Shown piece after piece: positions 18,588-26,440 of a stretch of DNA of 64,000 nucleotides (position 1 is its first letter; every line of letters begins with the position of its first letter). The DNA is taken from assembly GCA_964613585.1 (NCBI GenBank), contig CAZTHL010000006.1, positions 1-64,000 of the forward strand. Direction: 5' to 3'. The translations under genes and the position numbers were made by a program. Below the pieces are notes generated by a model. The model was not told where the DNA came from, did no database searches, and saw nothing but the letters and a program-made list of their open reading frames with translations. The DNA comes from CAZTHL01 sp964613585. GTDB lineage: Bacteria; Pseudomonadota; Alphaproteobacteria; DSM-16000; Inquilinaceae.

Positions 18588-19133
18588 TCAGCCGCCGCGG
18601 GGTCCGGCGGTGCGGCCATCGGCGGCCTGCCGGGCCCGCCACACCCACGGCGCCTGGGCCCGACCCGACCAGATGCCGGCCTGGTTGGCCTGGGCGCGTG
18701 CCTGCGCCTTCTCGTAGCGATTGGACAGGCTGCGATAGGAGAATGCCCATCCGCGAAGGATCAGGGCGAGCCCGAGATCCCGGCCGTCGGCGAAGCAGCG
18801 CCCGGTCATGCCGTTCTCCCGCTGCGCGTAGAGTGAGCACTCCACCTCGCGGTCGCGGGTCAACAGGGTCATGATATTGCGCGCGCCGGCGCCGCAGTCA
18901 TAAGGGGTGCCACGGACATTCTCGCAGATTTGCCCGAGCTCCGGCGCATCCAGCCCGTACAGGCGCACCGGTACGCCGTCGACCACGATCAGGTCGCCGG
19001 CCAGCACCTGCACGGCGCCGGCGACGGTCTGATAAGGCTTCAACTGGCTCTGCGCCTGGGCCTGGACCGGCGCAAGGAGCAGAAGCAGGGCGACGAGCGG
19101 GGCCAGGAGGCCCGGGATCCGACGGCTGTGCAT
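18588..19133 (-). CDS. Exported thermonuclease (SNase)-like protein
   Basis: The 181-residue product has a signal peptide (about residues 1-27, LLAPLVALLLLLAPVQAQA). A staphylococcal nuclease-like domain follows: VLAGDLIVVDGVPVRLYGLD, APELGQIC and ALILRGWAFSYRS. Several cysteines suggest disulfides in the periplasm. In classical SNase, catalytic arginines and a glutamate flank this region; here the glutamate of the VRLYGLDAPE segment is present, but the usual catalytic arginine pair is less clear, so activity is uncertain. Confidence 0.8.
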   Translation of the reverse strand: MHSRRIPGLLAPLVALLLLLAPVQAQAQSQLKPYQTVAGAVQVLAGDLIVVDGVPVRLYGLDAPELGQICENVRGTPYDCGAGARNIMTLLTRDREVECSLYAQRENGMTGRCFADGRDLGLALILRGWAFSYRSLSNRYEKAQARAQANQAGIWSGRAQAPWVWRARQAADGRTAGPRGG

Positions 19134-19201
19134 ACCGCCAGATTAGACGCGCGCGGCTTGCCCGGGCCTTAACGCCCTCCCCGACCGTTGAGCCTCGTCC
19201 C

Positions 19202-19894
19202 TCAGAGCAGGCTGGGCTGCCGGGCCAGGGGCTCGATCAGCTGCGGACCGTCGTTGCGGACATTGTTGACCCGCCTTGAGATCGGTGTGCCGACCAGCCG
19301 GTCGGCCGCCAAGGGACGGATCAGCGGCAACGCTTCGGCGGCCGGCGCGGCCAACCACGCGTCGTGATCCTGGGGCTCAAGGATCGCCGGCATCCGGTCA
19401 TGGACCGGCGCCACCGTGGCGTTGGCGTCCGTCGTGATGATGGTGCATGTGTGCAAGGGCTCGCCATCGGACGGTCGCCACAGGCTCCACAGCCCGGCGA
19501 AGGCCAGGGGCCGGCCGTCGGCGGGCCGGAACACGAAGGGCTGCTTGCCGCCGGGATCCTTGCGCCATTCGTAGAAGCCGTCCGCCACGACGAGGCAGCG
19601 GCGCCGGGCAAAGGCGTCGCGGAAGGCCGGCTTGGTGGCGACGCTGTCGCCGCGTGCGTTGATCAGCCGGTTGCCGATCGACGGCTCCTTGGCCCAATGT
19701 GGAACCAAGCCCCAGCGGGCCAGTGCCAACTCCCGGCTCGTGCCGTCGGCGCGGCGCCGGACGATGGGCACCTCCTGGGTCGGCGCCACGTTATAGCGGG
19801 CGGCGGCATCGGGCCGGACGACGTCGTCCGCAGCGATGCCGAAGGCCTCGCGTATCGCCTCGAGCGGCGTGGTGATCACATAGCGACCGCACAT
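19202..19894 (-). CDS. SRAP domain protein (abasic-site DNA crosslinking, YedK/HMCES type)
   Basis: SRAP proteins form a thiazolidine crosslink with abasic sites in single-stranded DNA through Cys2 and so shield them. The 230-residue product begins MCGRYV, placing the catalytic cysteine at position 2 after methionine removal. It also shows YNVAPTQEVPIVR, RWGLVPHWAK, NARGDSVATKPAFRDAF, RRCLVVADGFYEW and the histidine segment VAPVHDRMPAIL. The ATG at 19894 is fixed by the need for Cys2. It is divergent from the CoxL-like gene. Confidence 0.93.
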   Translation of the reverse strand: MCGRYVITTPLEAIREAFGIAADDVVRPDAAARYNVAPTQEVPIVRRRADGTSRELALARWGLVPHWAKEPSIGNRLINARGDSVATKPAFRDAFARRRCLVVADGFYEWRKDPGGKQPFVFRPADGRPLAFAGLWSLWRPSDGEPLHTCTIITTDANATVAPVHDRMPAILEPQDHDAWLAAPAAEALPLIRPLAADRLVGTPISRRVNNVRNDGPQLIEPLARQPSLL

Positions 19895-20029
19895 GCCTTG
19901 ATAGCTAGGCCTCCCAAAGCTCCGGGGGAATAGCCGCAGGCAGGGCGGACGCCGGGAGACTGCCGTGCGTTGACGCGGCCGTGGCGCCGGACAAGCTTCG
20001 TCCCGGGAAGCGCGGGCGGGGGAAAAGAG

Positions 20030-22345
20030 ATGACAGCGATGAGCGGCAGGTTCGGCATCGGCCAGCCGGCACGGCGCAGCGAGGACGCGCGGTTCGTCAC
20101 CGGCCATGGGCGCTTCACCGACGACATCGCCGTGCCGGGGGCCGCCGTCGGGCTGTTCGTCCGCTCGCCTCACGCCCATGCGGCGATCCGGGCCATCGAC
20201 ACCGCCACCGCGGCGCGCGCGCCCGGGGTCGTCGGCCTTGTCACTGGCGCCGATCTGGCGGCCGACGGCATCGGCACGCTGCCATGCGAGATCCCGCTCA
20301 AGAACCGCGACGGCAGCCCGATGGCGCAGCCGCCGCGGCCGGCGCTGGCGCAAGGCCGGGTGCGGCATGTCGGCGACCCGATCGCCCTGATCGTGGCCGG
20401 AACGCTTGATGAGGCGCGTGATGCGGCCGAGCGGCTCGAGGTCGACTACGAGCCCCTGCCGGCCGTGGTCGATCCGGCCGGCGCGGTCGCCGACGGGGCT
20501 CCCGTCCTGTGGCCGGAAGCGCCCGGAAACATCGCCTTCGACTGGGCCATGGGCGATCCCGCCGAGGCCGATCGCGCGTTCTCGGCCGCGGCGCATGTCG
20601 TGGCGCTTGACCTGGTCAACAACCGGGTCGTCGCCAACCCGATCGAGACGCGCGGCTGCCTGGCGGCCTTCGACCCTGAGGCGGGCCGCTTCACTCTCCA
20701 TGTCTCGAGTCAGGGCGTGCACGCCCTGAAGGATATCCTGGCCGAGGACATCTTCCGTTTGCCGGCCGATCGCTTCCATGTCCTGACGCCCGACGTCGGC
20801 GGCGCCTTCGGCGTAAAGATGTTCATGTATCCGGAGTATGTCGCCGCCCTCTACGCGGCCCGCCGCCTCGGCCGGCCGGTCCGATGGGTTGCGGATCGCT
20901 CGGAGGGCTTCGTCAGCGACGATCACGGCCGCGACCAGGTCGGCCGGGCCGAACTGGCCCTCGACGCCGACGGCCACTTCCTGGCGCTCCGGGTGTCGAG
21001 CCTGGCCAACATGGGCGCCTATTTGTCGAGCTACGCGCCGTTCATCCCGACCGCCGGCAGCACGCCGATGTTGAGCGGCCTGTACACGGTGAAGGCCGTG
21101 CACGCCCGCATCCGCGGCGTGTACACGAACACCCAGCCGGTCGACGCCTACCGCGGCGCCGGCCGGCCCGAGGCGGCCTACATCGTCGAGCGGCTGGTCG
21201 ATGCCGCAGCGCGGCGTCTGGGCATCGATCCGGCCGAGTTGCGCCGGCGCAACTTCGTGCCCAGCCACGCCATGCCGTACCGAACGGCGACCGGCGAGAC
21301 CTTCGACAGCGGCGACTTCGCCCGCAATCTGGCGGACGCGCTGGCCCTGGCCGACCGCGACGGCTTTCCGGAGCGTCGGCGGGCCGCGCGGGCGCGCGGC
21401 AAGCTGCGTGGGCTGGGCATGGCCACCTATGTCGAGGCCAGCGCCGGCGGCTCCTCCGAGAGCGCCGTCGTCCGGGTCGACACGGCCGGCGCGGTGACCG
21501 TCAGCGTTGGCACGCAGTCGAGCGGCCAGGGCCATGAAACCTCGTTCCAGCAGATCGTCGCCGAGCATCTGGGCGTGCCGGCCGAAGGGATCGTCGTCGT
21601 CACCGGCGACAGCGACCGGGTGGCGCGGGGCGGCGGCACCGCCGGCTCCCGCTCGTTGACCGTCGGCGGCGCGGCCATCGCCGAGGCCGCGCTCAAGGTT
21701 CAGGAACAGGCGCGCGCCAAGGCGGCCGAGCTGATGGAGGCGGCGACGGCCGACATCGCCTTGGAGCGGGGCCGGTTTACCATTGTCGGGACCGACCGAT
21801 CCCTCTCCCTGGCCGAGGTCGCGGCCACCATGGACGGCGACCCTGCGCTGGAGGACAGCGGCCGCTTCAAGCCACGCGGCGCCACCTATCCGAACGGCGC
21901 CCATGTCTGCGAGATCGAGATCGACCTGGAGACCGGTGAGCCCGAGGTGGTGCGCTACACCGTGGTCGACGATGTCGGCCGGGTCATGTACCCGCTCCTG
22001 CTGGAAGGCCAAGTGCATGGCGGCGTTGCCCAGGGCATCGGTCAGGCCCTTCACGAGCATACGGTGTTCGACGCCGAGACCGGCCAGCTGTTGACCGGCT
22101 CGTTCCTGGACTATGCCATGCCGCGGGCGGCCCATCTGCCGTTCCTGACCTTCCGCGCCAACGAGGTGCCGTGCGCGACCAATCCGCTCGGCGTGAAGGG
22201 CGCCGGCGAGGCGGGCGCCATCGGGGCGCCGCCCGCGGTGATCAATGCCGTGATCGACGCGCTGTCGGGGCACGGCGTCGCGCACGTCGACATGCCGGCC
22301 CGGGCCGAGACGCTATGGCGCCTCATTCAGGGCGCTCATGGATAG
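20030..22345 (+). CDS. Molybdenum hydroxylase large subunit, form II CoxL-like (xanthine dehydrogenase family)
   Basis: The 771-residue product is a molybdopterin-binding catalytic subunit of the xanthine oxidase/CO dehydrogenase family. Visible features are the N-terminal segment RFVTGHGRFTDDI, the cofactor motif PDVGGAFGVKM, AYRGAGRPEAAY (the form II signature; true CO dehydrogenases have AYRCSFR), GQGHETSFQQIVAEHLG and the catalytic glutamate in VKGAGEAGAIGAP. It is therefore probably not a CO oxidiser. The usual FAD and 2Fe-2S subunits are not adjacent. The ATG at 20030 follows a GGGGGAAAAGAG stretch; 20039 is also possible. Confidence 0.85.
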   Translation: MTAMSGRFGIGQPARRSEDARFVTGHGRFTDDIAVPGAAVGLFVRSPHAHAAIRAIDTATAARAPGVVGLVTGADLAADGIGTLPCEIPLKNRDGSPMAQPPRPALAQGRVRHVGDPIALIVAGTLDEARDAAERLEVDYEPLPAVVDPAGAVADGAPVLWPEAPGNIAFDWAMGDPAEADRAFSAAAHVVALDLVNNRVVANPIETRGCLAAFDPEAGRFTLHVSSQGVHALKDILAEDIFRLPADRFHVLTPDVGGAFGVKMFMYPEYVAALYAARRLGRPVRWVADRSEGFVSDDHGRDQVGRAELALDADGHFLALRVSSLANMGAYLSSYAPFIPTAGSTPMLSGLYTVKAVHARIRGVYTNTQPVDAYRGAGRPEAAYIVERLVDAAARRLGIDPAELRRRNFVPSHAMPYRTATGETFDSGDFARNLADALALADRDGFPERRRAARARGKLRGLGMATYVEASAGGSSESAVVRVDTAGAVTVSVGTQSSGQGHETSFQQIVAEHLGVPAEGIVVVTGDSDRVARGGGTAGSRSLTVGGAAIAEAALKVQEQARAKAAELMEAATADIALERGRFTIVGTDRSLSLAEVAATMDGDPALEDSGRFKPRGATYPNGAHVCEIEIDLETGEPEVVRYTVVDDVGRVMYPLLLEGQVHGGVAQGIGQALHEHTVFDAETGQLLTGSFLDYAMPRAAHLPFLTFRANEVPCATNPLGVKGAGEAGAIGAPPAVINAVIDALSGHGVAHVDMPARAETLWRLIQGAHG

Positions 22346-22489
22346 GCTGCAATGTAGAATGTTTCGCGCCAAATTGTGTCAGGAGAATGCTTCGAAATCG
22401 TCTGAAATATTCAGCATCCCTTAAGGGGGCTCGCCAATGATGCGCTGCAACACAAAGCGCCGCCGGCGCCGATCCAGTTGGCGAGTCAC

Positions 22490-24172
22490 ATGATGGGCAT
22501 CCTCAATCGATTGCCATTGTCCGGAAAGATCACCTTGGCGACATGCCTTGCCATCGCAGCTCTGGGCGTCAGCACCCTGGTGATGACGAGCCTGACCGTC
22601 AGCGATGCCCTCCGCCGGGAAGCCGAGCGCCAGCAGGAGATCAACATGCATGTCGCCTGGGAGGTTCTGCGCGAGCTGGGCGAGGAGATCCGCGTCGAGG
22701 CTGGGCAGATGCTCGTCGGCGACCATGTCCTGAACGGAGACACGACGGTCGTCGATCGGATCCAGGCGCTGGTCGGCGGCACCGCCACGGTGTTCCAGGG
22801 GGATACGCGCATCGCGACCAACGTCGTCAAGGCCGATGGCAGCCGGGCGGTCGGCACGCGGCTGGCGGCCGGGCCGGTCCGGGAAGCGGTCCTGGGCGAC
22901 GGTCGGCCGTTCCGCGGCGAGGCGGACATCCTGGGCGAGATGTATCTCACCGCGTACGATCCGATTTATGATGCGAGCGGTGCGCCGGTCGGGATCCTGT
23001 ATGTCGGCTTGAAGCAGGATGAGTTCCTGGCGGTCGTCAACGATCTTCGCACGAACAGCCTGCTCAAGATCGCGGTGGCGATGGCGGCGGTCGGCCTCTC
23101 GCTCTTCGTCCTGGTGCGCCGGCAACTGCGGCCGCTCGGCCAGCTCGAGGGTGTGATGCTGCGCCTTCAGGACAACGACATGGCGGTCCAGGTGCCGGCC
23201 CTGGATCGCGGCGACGAGCTCGGCCGCATGGCCCGGGCGGTTGAGGACTTCAAGGAGCAGTTGGCCGGCAAGCAGCGGCTCGAGGCGGAGCAGAGCCGTC
23301 AGCAGGCGGGGGCGGAGGAGGAACGGCGGCGCACCATGCTGGCGCTGGCCGACGACCTGGAGGGGCAGGTCAGCGCGGTCGTCGGCGGGGTCACCGAGGC
23401 GGCCGGCCGGGTGGGCGAAACCGCCCGCGGCCTGGCGGAGACGGCCGACCGAACGGCGCAGCGCGCCGAGCAGGCGACCCAGGCTTCGGACCGCGCCAGC
23501 TCCCACGTCAGCTCGGTGTCCTCGGCGACCGAGCAGCTGACCCAGTCCATCGACGAGATTGGCCATCAGGTGGAGCGTTCCGCCGGGATTGCTCGCCAGG
23601 CGGTGACCGAGGCCGGCCGGGCCGACGATCTGGTCGGCGGGCTGACACAGTCGGCGCAGCGGATCGGCGCCGTGGTGAAGCTGATCACCGACATCGCCGA
23701 ACAGACCAATCTGCTGGCCCTCAACGCCACCATCGAGGCGGCCCGGGCCGGCGCAGCCGGCAAGGGCTTCGCGGTCGTCGCCGGCGAGGTCAAGAGCCTG
23801 GCGAACCAGACCGCCAAGGCGACGGACGAGATCGCCGCGCAGATAGACGAGATGCAGACCGTCACCGGCGACACCGCCGGGGCCATTCGCCAGGTCGGCG
23901 AGATCATTCGGGAGATCGATGGCATAGGAACGACCATCGCCTCCGCGGTCGACGAGCAGGGTGCGGCGACCCGGGAGATCAGCCGCGGCATCCGCGAGGC
24001 GGCGCAGGGCGCGGCCGAGGTGGCGGCGAGCATCGCCGGGGTCACCGCGGCGGCTCGAGAGGCCGATCAGGCGGCGGAACATCTGCGCACGCTGTCCGGC
24101 GAGATGTGCGATCAGCTGCAGGACCTGCACTGCGGCGTCGACGGCTTCCTCGGTCAGCTCCGGGCCGCGTGA
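22490..24172 (+). CDS. Methyl-accepting chemotaxis protein with single Cache domain
   Basis: The 560-residue chemoreceptor has a membrane helix near the N-terminus (KITLATCLAIAALGVSTLVM). A periplasmic single-Cache-like domain follows, with VDRIQALVGGTATVFQGDTR and GEMYLTAYDPIYDASGAPVG, typical of sCache_3. A second helix (~180-202), a HAMP domain and a cytoplasmic signalling hairpin complete it. The tip is IAEQTNLLALNATIEAARAG then KGFAVVAGEVKSLA. It lacks a CheB/CheR docking pentapeptide at the tail. A TTG upstream is open, but the ATG at 22490 starts the basic leader directly before the helix. Confidence 0.92.
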   Translation: MMGILNRLPLSGKITLATCLAIAALGVSTLVMTSLTVSDALRREAERQQEINMHVAWEVLRELGEEIRVEAGQMLVGDHVLNGDTTVVDRIQALVGGTATVFQGDTRIATNVVKADGSRAVGTRLAAGPVREAVLGDGRPFRGEADILGEMYLTAYDPIYDASGAPVGILYVGLKQDEFLAVVNDLRTNSLLKIAVAMAAVGLSLFVLVRRQLRPLGQLEGVMLRLQDNDMAVQVPALDRGDELGRMARAVEDFKEQLAGKQRLEAEQSRQQAGAEEERRRTMLALADDLEGQVSAVVGGVTEAAGRVGETARGLAETADRTAQRAEQATQASDRASSHVSSVSSATEQLTQSIDEIGHQVERSAGIARQAVTEAGRADDLVGGLTQSAQRIGAVVKLITDIAEQTNLLALNATIEAARAGAAGKGFAVVAGEVKSLANQTAKATDEIAAQIDEMQTVTGDTAGAIRQVGEIIREIDGIGTTIASAVDEQGAATREISRGIREAAQGAAEVAASIAGVTAAAREADQAAEHLRTLSGEMCDQLQDLHCGVDGFLGQLRAA

Positions 24173-24202
24173 CCGCATCCCCGGGGCGCGATCCTCGATG
24201 AG

Positions 24203-24263
24203 CCTGCCCGCTTCCCCGCTCGGCCACCTCAAGAATGCCGTGGCCGGGCGGGCGGGCGGTGCC
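24203..24263. repeat. Partial copy of the dispersed palindromic element
   Basis: This short copy just after the chemoreceptor gene shares the internal stretch around AAGAATGCCGTGGCCGGGCGG with the element at 25204-25326. It lacks the CTAG-containing ends. It sits 30 bp before a fuller copy, so two copies lie side by side. Confidence 0.5.
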
Positions 24264-24295
24264 TCGGGCTGACCATACGCCCGGTCGGACCGGCT

Positions 24296-24425
24296 CTACA
24301 GCGTTTCCGTCTCAAGTGGCACCGGCGGCCCGCTCCCCCGCCCAGGCACCCAACCGCAGCAGGCTTGGGGTGGCCGGCAGGGGCGCGGGCCGGTGCCGGT
24401 TCCGCGTCAGGCAGAAACCCTCTAG
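24296..24425. repeat. Dispersed palindromic element, copy overlapping the parA stop codon
   Basis: The left end reads CTACAGCGTTTCCG and the right end, inverted, CTAGAGGGTTTCTG. The arms form an imperfect long hairpin (GGCACCGGCGGCCCGC on one side, GCGCGGGCCGGTGCC on the other). The CTAG at 24422-24425 contains the TAG stop codon of parA, which reads inward from the right. Confidence 0.65.
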
Positions 24426-25057
24426 CCGCCGGCGCGGCGCAAGATCTCCTCGGCCAGCGCACGGATCTCGCGCGACGCGGTGGTCGGCCGCGGCGCCTCG
24501 GTGACGCTGCGGCCCTCCATCAGCGCCTCCGCCAGGCTGACCCGGTTGCCGATCTGCGTCGACGCCACGTCCGCCCCGAGCTCGCCGATTTGCGCCACCA
24601 TCTGGTCGGCCAGCCGGGCGCGCGGCGGCACCCGGTTCAGCACGATCAGCGCCGGCACGCGCTCCTTGGACGACAGCTCGAGTGTCGGCCGCGTCGCCCA
24701 CAGGTCCATCGGGCTCGGCTGCACCGGCACGATGACGAGCCGGGCCGCGCGCACGGCGAGCCGCGCCTCCGTCTCGGCGTGCGGTGGGCTGTCGATCACG
24801 ACCATGTCATGAACTCGGGCCAGCCGCTCCACCTCGGCGGCGGTGCGCCAGCCGGCGATCCGGCTGTGCGTGAGCTCGACCGCGCTGTTGCGCGCGCGCC
24901 GCGTCTCGTACCAGTGCGAGAGGCTGCCCTGCGGATCGATGTCGACAATCGCCACGCTCCGGCCGAGCTGTCGGAAGGCAACCGCCAGGTGCGCCGCCAG
25001 GGTGGTCTTTCCCGCGCCCCCTTTTTGCTGCGCAATCGTCAGGACGGTGCCGGCCAT
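24422..25057 (-). CDS. ParA-family P-loop ATPase
   Basis: The 211-residue product belongs to the ParA/MinD family, whose ATP-dependent dimers position DNA or other cargo. It has the deviant Walker A TIAQQKGGAGKTTLAAHLAV, a switch I-like DIDPQGSLSHW and Walker B MVVIDSPPH. No ParB or parS-like partner is adjacent, so it is an orphan; cargo is unknown. I chose the ATG at 25057, which begins right before the first beta strand and has GAAGG upstream. Its TAG stop lies inside a palindromic repeat. Confidence 0.85.
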   Translation of the reverse strand: MAGTVLTIAQQKGGAGKTTLAAHLAVAFRQLGRSVAIVDIDPQGSLSHWYETRRARNSAVELTHSRIAGWRTAAEVERLARVHDMVVIDSPPHAETEARLAVRAARLVIVPVQPSPMDLWATRPTLELSSKERVPALIVLNRVPPRARLADQMVAQIGELGADVASTQIGNRVSLAEALMEGRSVTEAPRPTTASREIRALAEEILRRAGG

Positions 25058-25203
25058 GATCCTTCGCTTCTTGGCATCGATCATCGGGTCATACGGTGTC
25101 GGACGGCCACGGGCAAGCGCGGGATGCCGCCCGGTCCGGTCGCCGCCCCCGGCGGTTCCGGGTAACCGATGCGGTGGCGTCTCGCGCGACGGCGCGCTAC
25201 CTG

Positions 25204-25326
25204 CTAGAGGGTTTCCGCTGACTCGGAAACGGCGCCGGCCTGCTCCCCCGCCCGGCCGGCCTGAGAATGCCGTCGTTGGGTGGCCGGGCGGGGAGCGGGA
25301 TCCCATCTTACCCGGAAACGCTCTAG
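25204..25326. repeat. Dispersed palindromic element, best-bounded copy
   Basis: This 123-bp copy is bounded by CTAG on both sides: left CTAGAGGGTTTCCG (25204) and right CCCGGAAACGCTCTAG (to 25326). The inner arms are GGCCTGCTCCCCCGCCCGGCC and GGCCGGGCGGGGAGCGGG, able to fold into a strong hairpin. It fills the divergent gap between parA and the Sua5-type gene, ending three bases before that gene's ATG. Confidence 0.7.
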
Positions 25327-25329
25327 GCT

Positions 25330-26292
25330 ATGGAACGGATCGCCACCCGGATCGTCGACGGCGGGCCGGCCGGTCTGGCTCAGGCCGCCGAGACCCTGCG
25401 CGACGGCCAGCCGGTGGCCGTCCCGACCGAGACCGTCTACGGCCTCGCGGTGGATGCCACCTCCGACCAGGCGGTGGCCCGGGTGTTCGCGGCGAAGGAC
25501 CGGCCGCGCTTCAACCCCTTGATCGTCCATGTGGCCGATCCGGCCGAGGCGGCCGCGCACGCTCTGCTTGACGACCGGGCCGAGCATCTCGTCGATACGC
25601 TGTGGCCCGGCCCTCTCACCCTGGTGCTGCGGCGTCGGCCGCGCAGCGCCATCTCGCTGCTGGCCACGGCCGGCCTCGACAGCGTCGCCGTGCGGATGCC
25701 TTCGCACCCGGTGACACGCCGCCTGCTGGCCATGGTCGGCCGGCCGCTGGCCGCGCCCAGCGCCAATCGGTCCGGGGAAGTCAGCCCGACCACGGCTCAG
25801 CACGTGCTGGAGAGCCTGGGCGGCCGGATCCCGCTGATCGTCGCCGGCGGGCGCGCGACGGTCGGCGTGGAATCGAGCGTCGTCGATCTCACTGGTGACC
25901 GGCCGGTGCTGCTGCGGCCGGGCGGGCTGCCCCGCGCCGACCTTGAGGCGCTGCTTGGCCCCCTGGCCGAGCCTGAACCGTCCGCCGAGGCCCCCCGTTC
26001 GCCGGGGCGCTTGGCGAGCCATTACGCGCCCAAGGCGCCGGTGCGGCTCGGGGCCGTGGAGGTCGGTTCGGACGAGGCGCTGCTGACCTTCGGCCCCGAC
26101 CTGCGCCGCGGCGAGCGCGTGCGCAACCTGAGCGAGACCGGCGATCTGGCCGAGGCCGCGGCCAATCTTTTCGCCTTCCTCCGGGATCTGGACCGGCCGG
26201 GCGTCGCCGCCATCGCCGTGGCGCCGATCCCCGACCGCGGGCTCGGCGAGGCGATCAACGACCGTCTGCGGCGAGCGGCCGCGCCGCGCTGA
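25330..26292 (+). CDS. L-threonylcarbamoyladenylate synthase, Sua5/YrdC/YwlC type
   Basis: This enzyme makes threonylcarbamoyl-AMP from threonine, bicarbonate and ATP, the precursor for t6A at position 37 of ANN-decoding tRNAs. The 320-residue product has the YrdC core (VAVPTETVYGLAVDATS, KDRPRFNPLIVHV, LWPGPLTLVL, AAPSANRSGEVSPTTAQHV) and a C-terminal Sua5 domain starting around SPGRLASHYAPKAPVRL. It is thus the long Sua5 form rather than short TsaC. The ATG at 25330 follows directly on the palindromic repeat, which must therefore carry or displace the promoter and ribosome-binding site. Confidence 0.92.
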   Translation: MERIATRIVDGGPAGLAQAAETLRDGQPVAVPTETVYGLAVDATSDQAVARVFAAKDRPRFNPLIVHVADPAEAAAHALLDDRAEHLVDTLWPGPLTLVLRRRPRSAISLLATAGLDSVAVRMPSHPVTRRLLAMVGRPLAAPSANRSGEVSPTTAQHVLESLGGRIPLIVAGGRATVGVESSVVDLTGDRPVLLRPGGLPRADLEALLGPLAEPEPSAEAPRSPGRLASHYAPKAPVRLGAVEVGSDEALLTFGPDLRRGERVRNLSETGDLAEAAANLFAFLRDLDRPGVAAIAVAPIPDRGLGEAINDRLRRAAAPR

Positions 26293-26440
26293 CCCGGTGT
26301 CCCGTTACGGGCCGTCGCCGGCCGCGGGAGCCGGAGCACGACGTCAGGCTTCTCCTTCAGGGTTGCTTTACCGGACTGCTCTTCACTGCTCCTTGCGCTC
26401 CCAGAGTCATGGCACCCCGTCTGGTGCGCCGAGGAACGGC

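Noticed and set aside
19202..22285. SRAP protein as a 1027-residue fusion
   Set aside because: The frame upstream of MCGRYV is antisense to the CoxL-like gene; the catalytic Cys must be residue 2, fixing the start at 19894.
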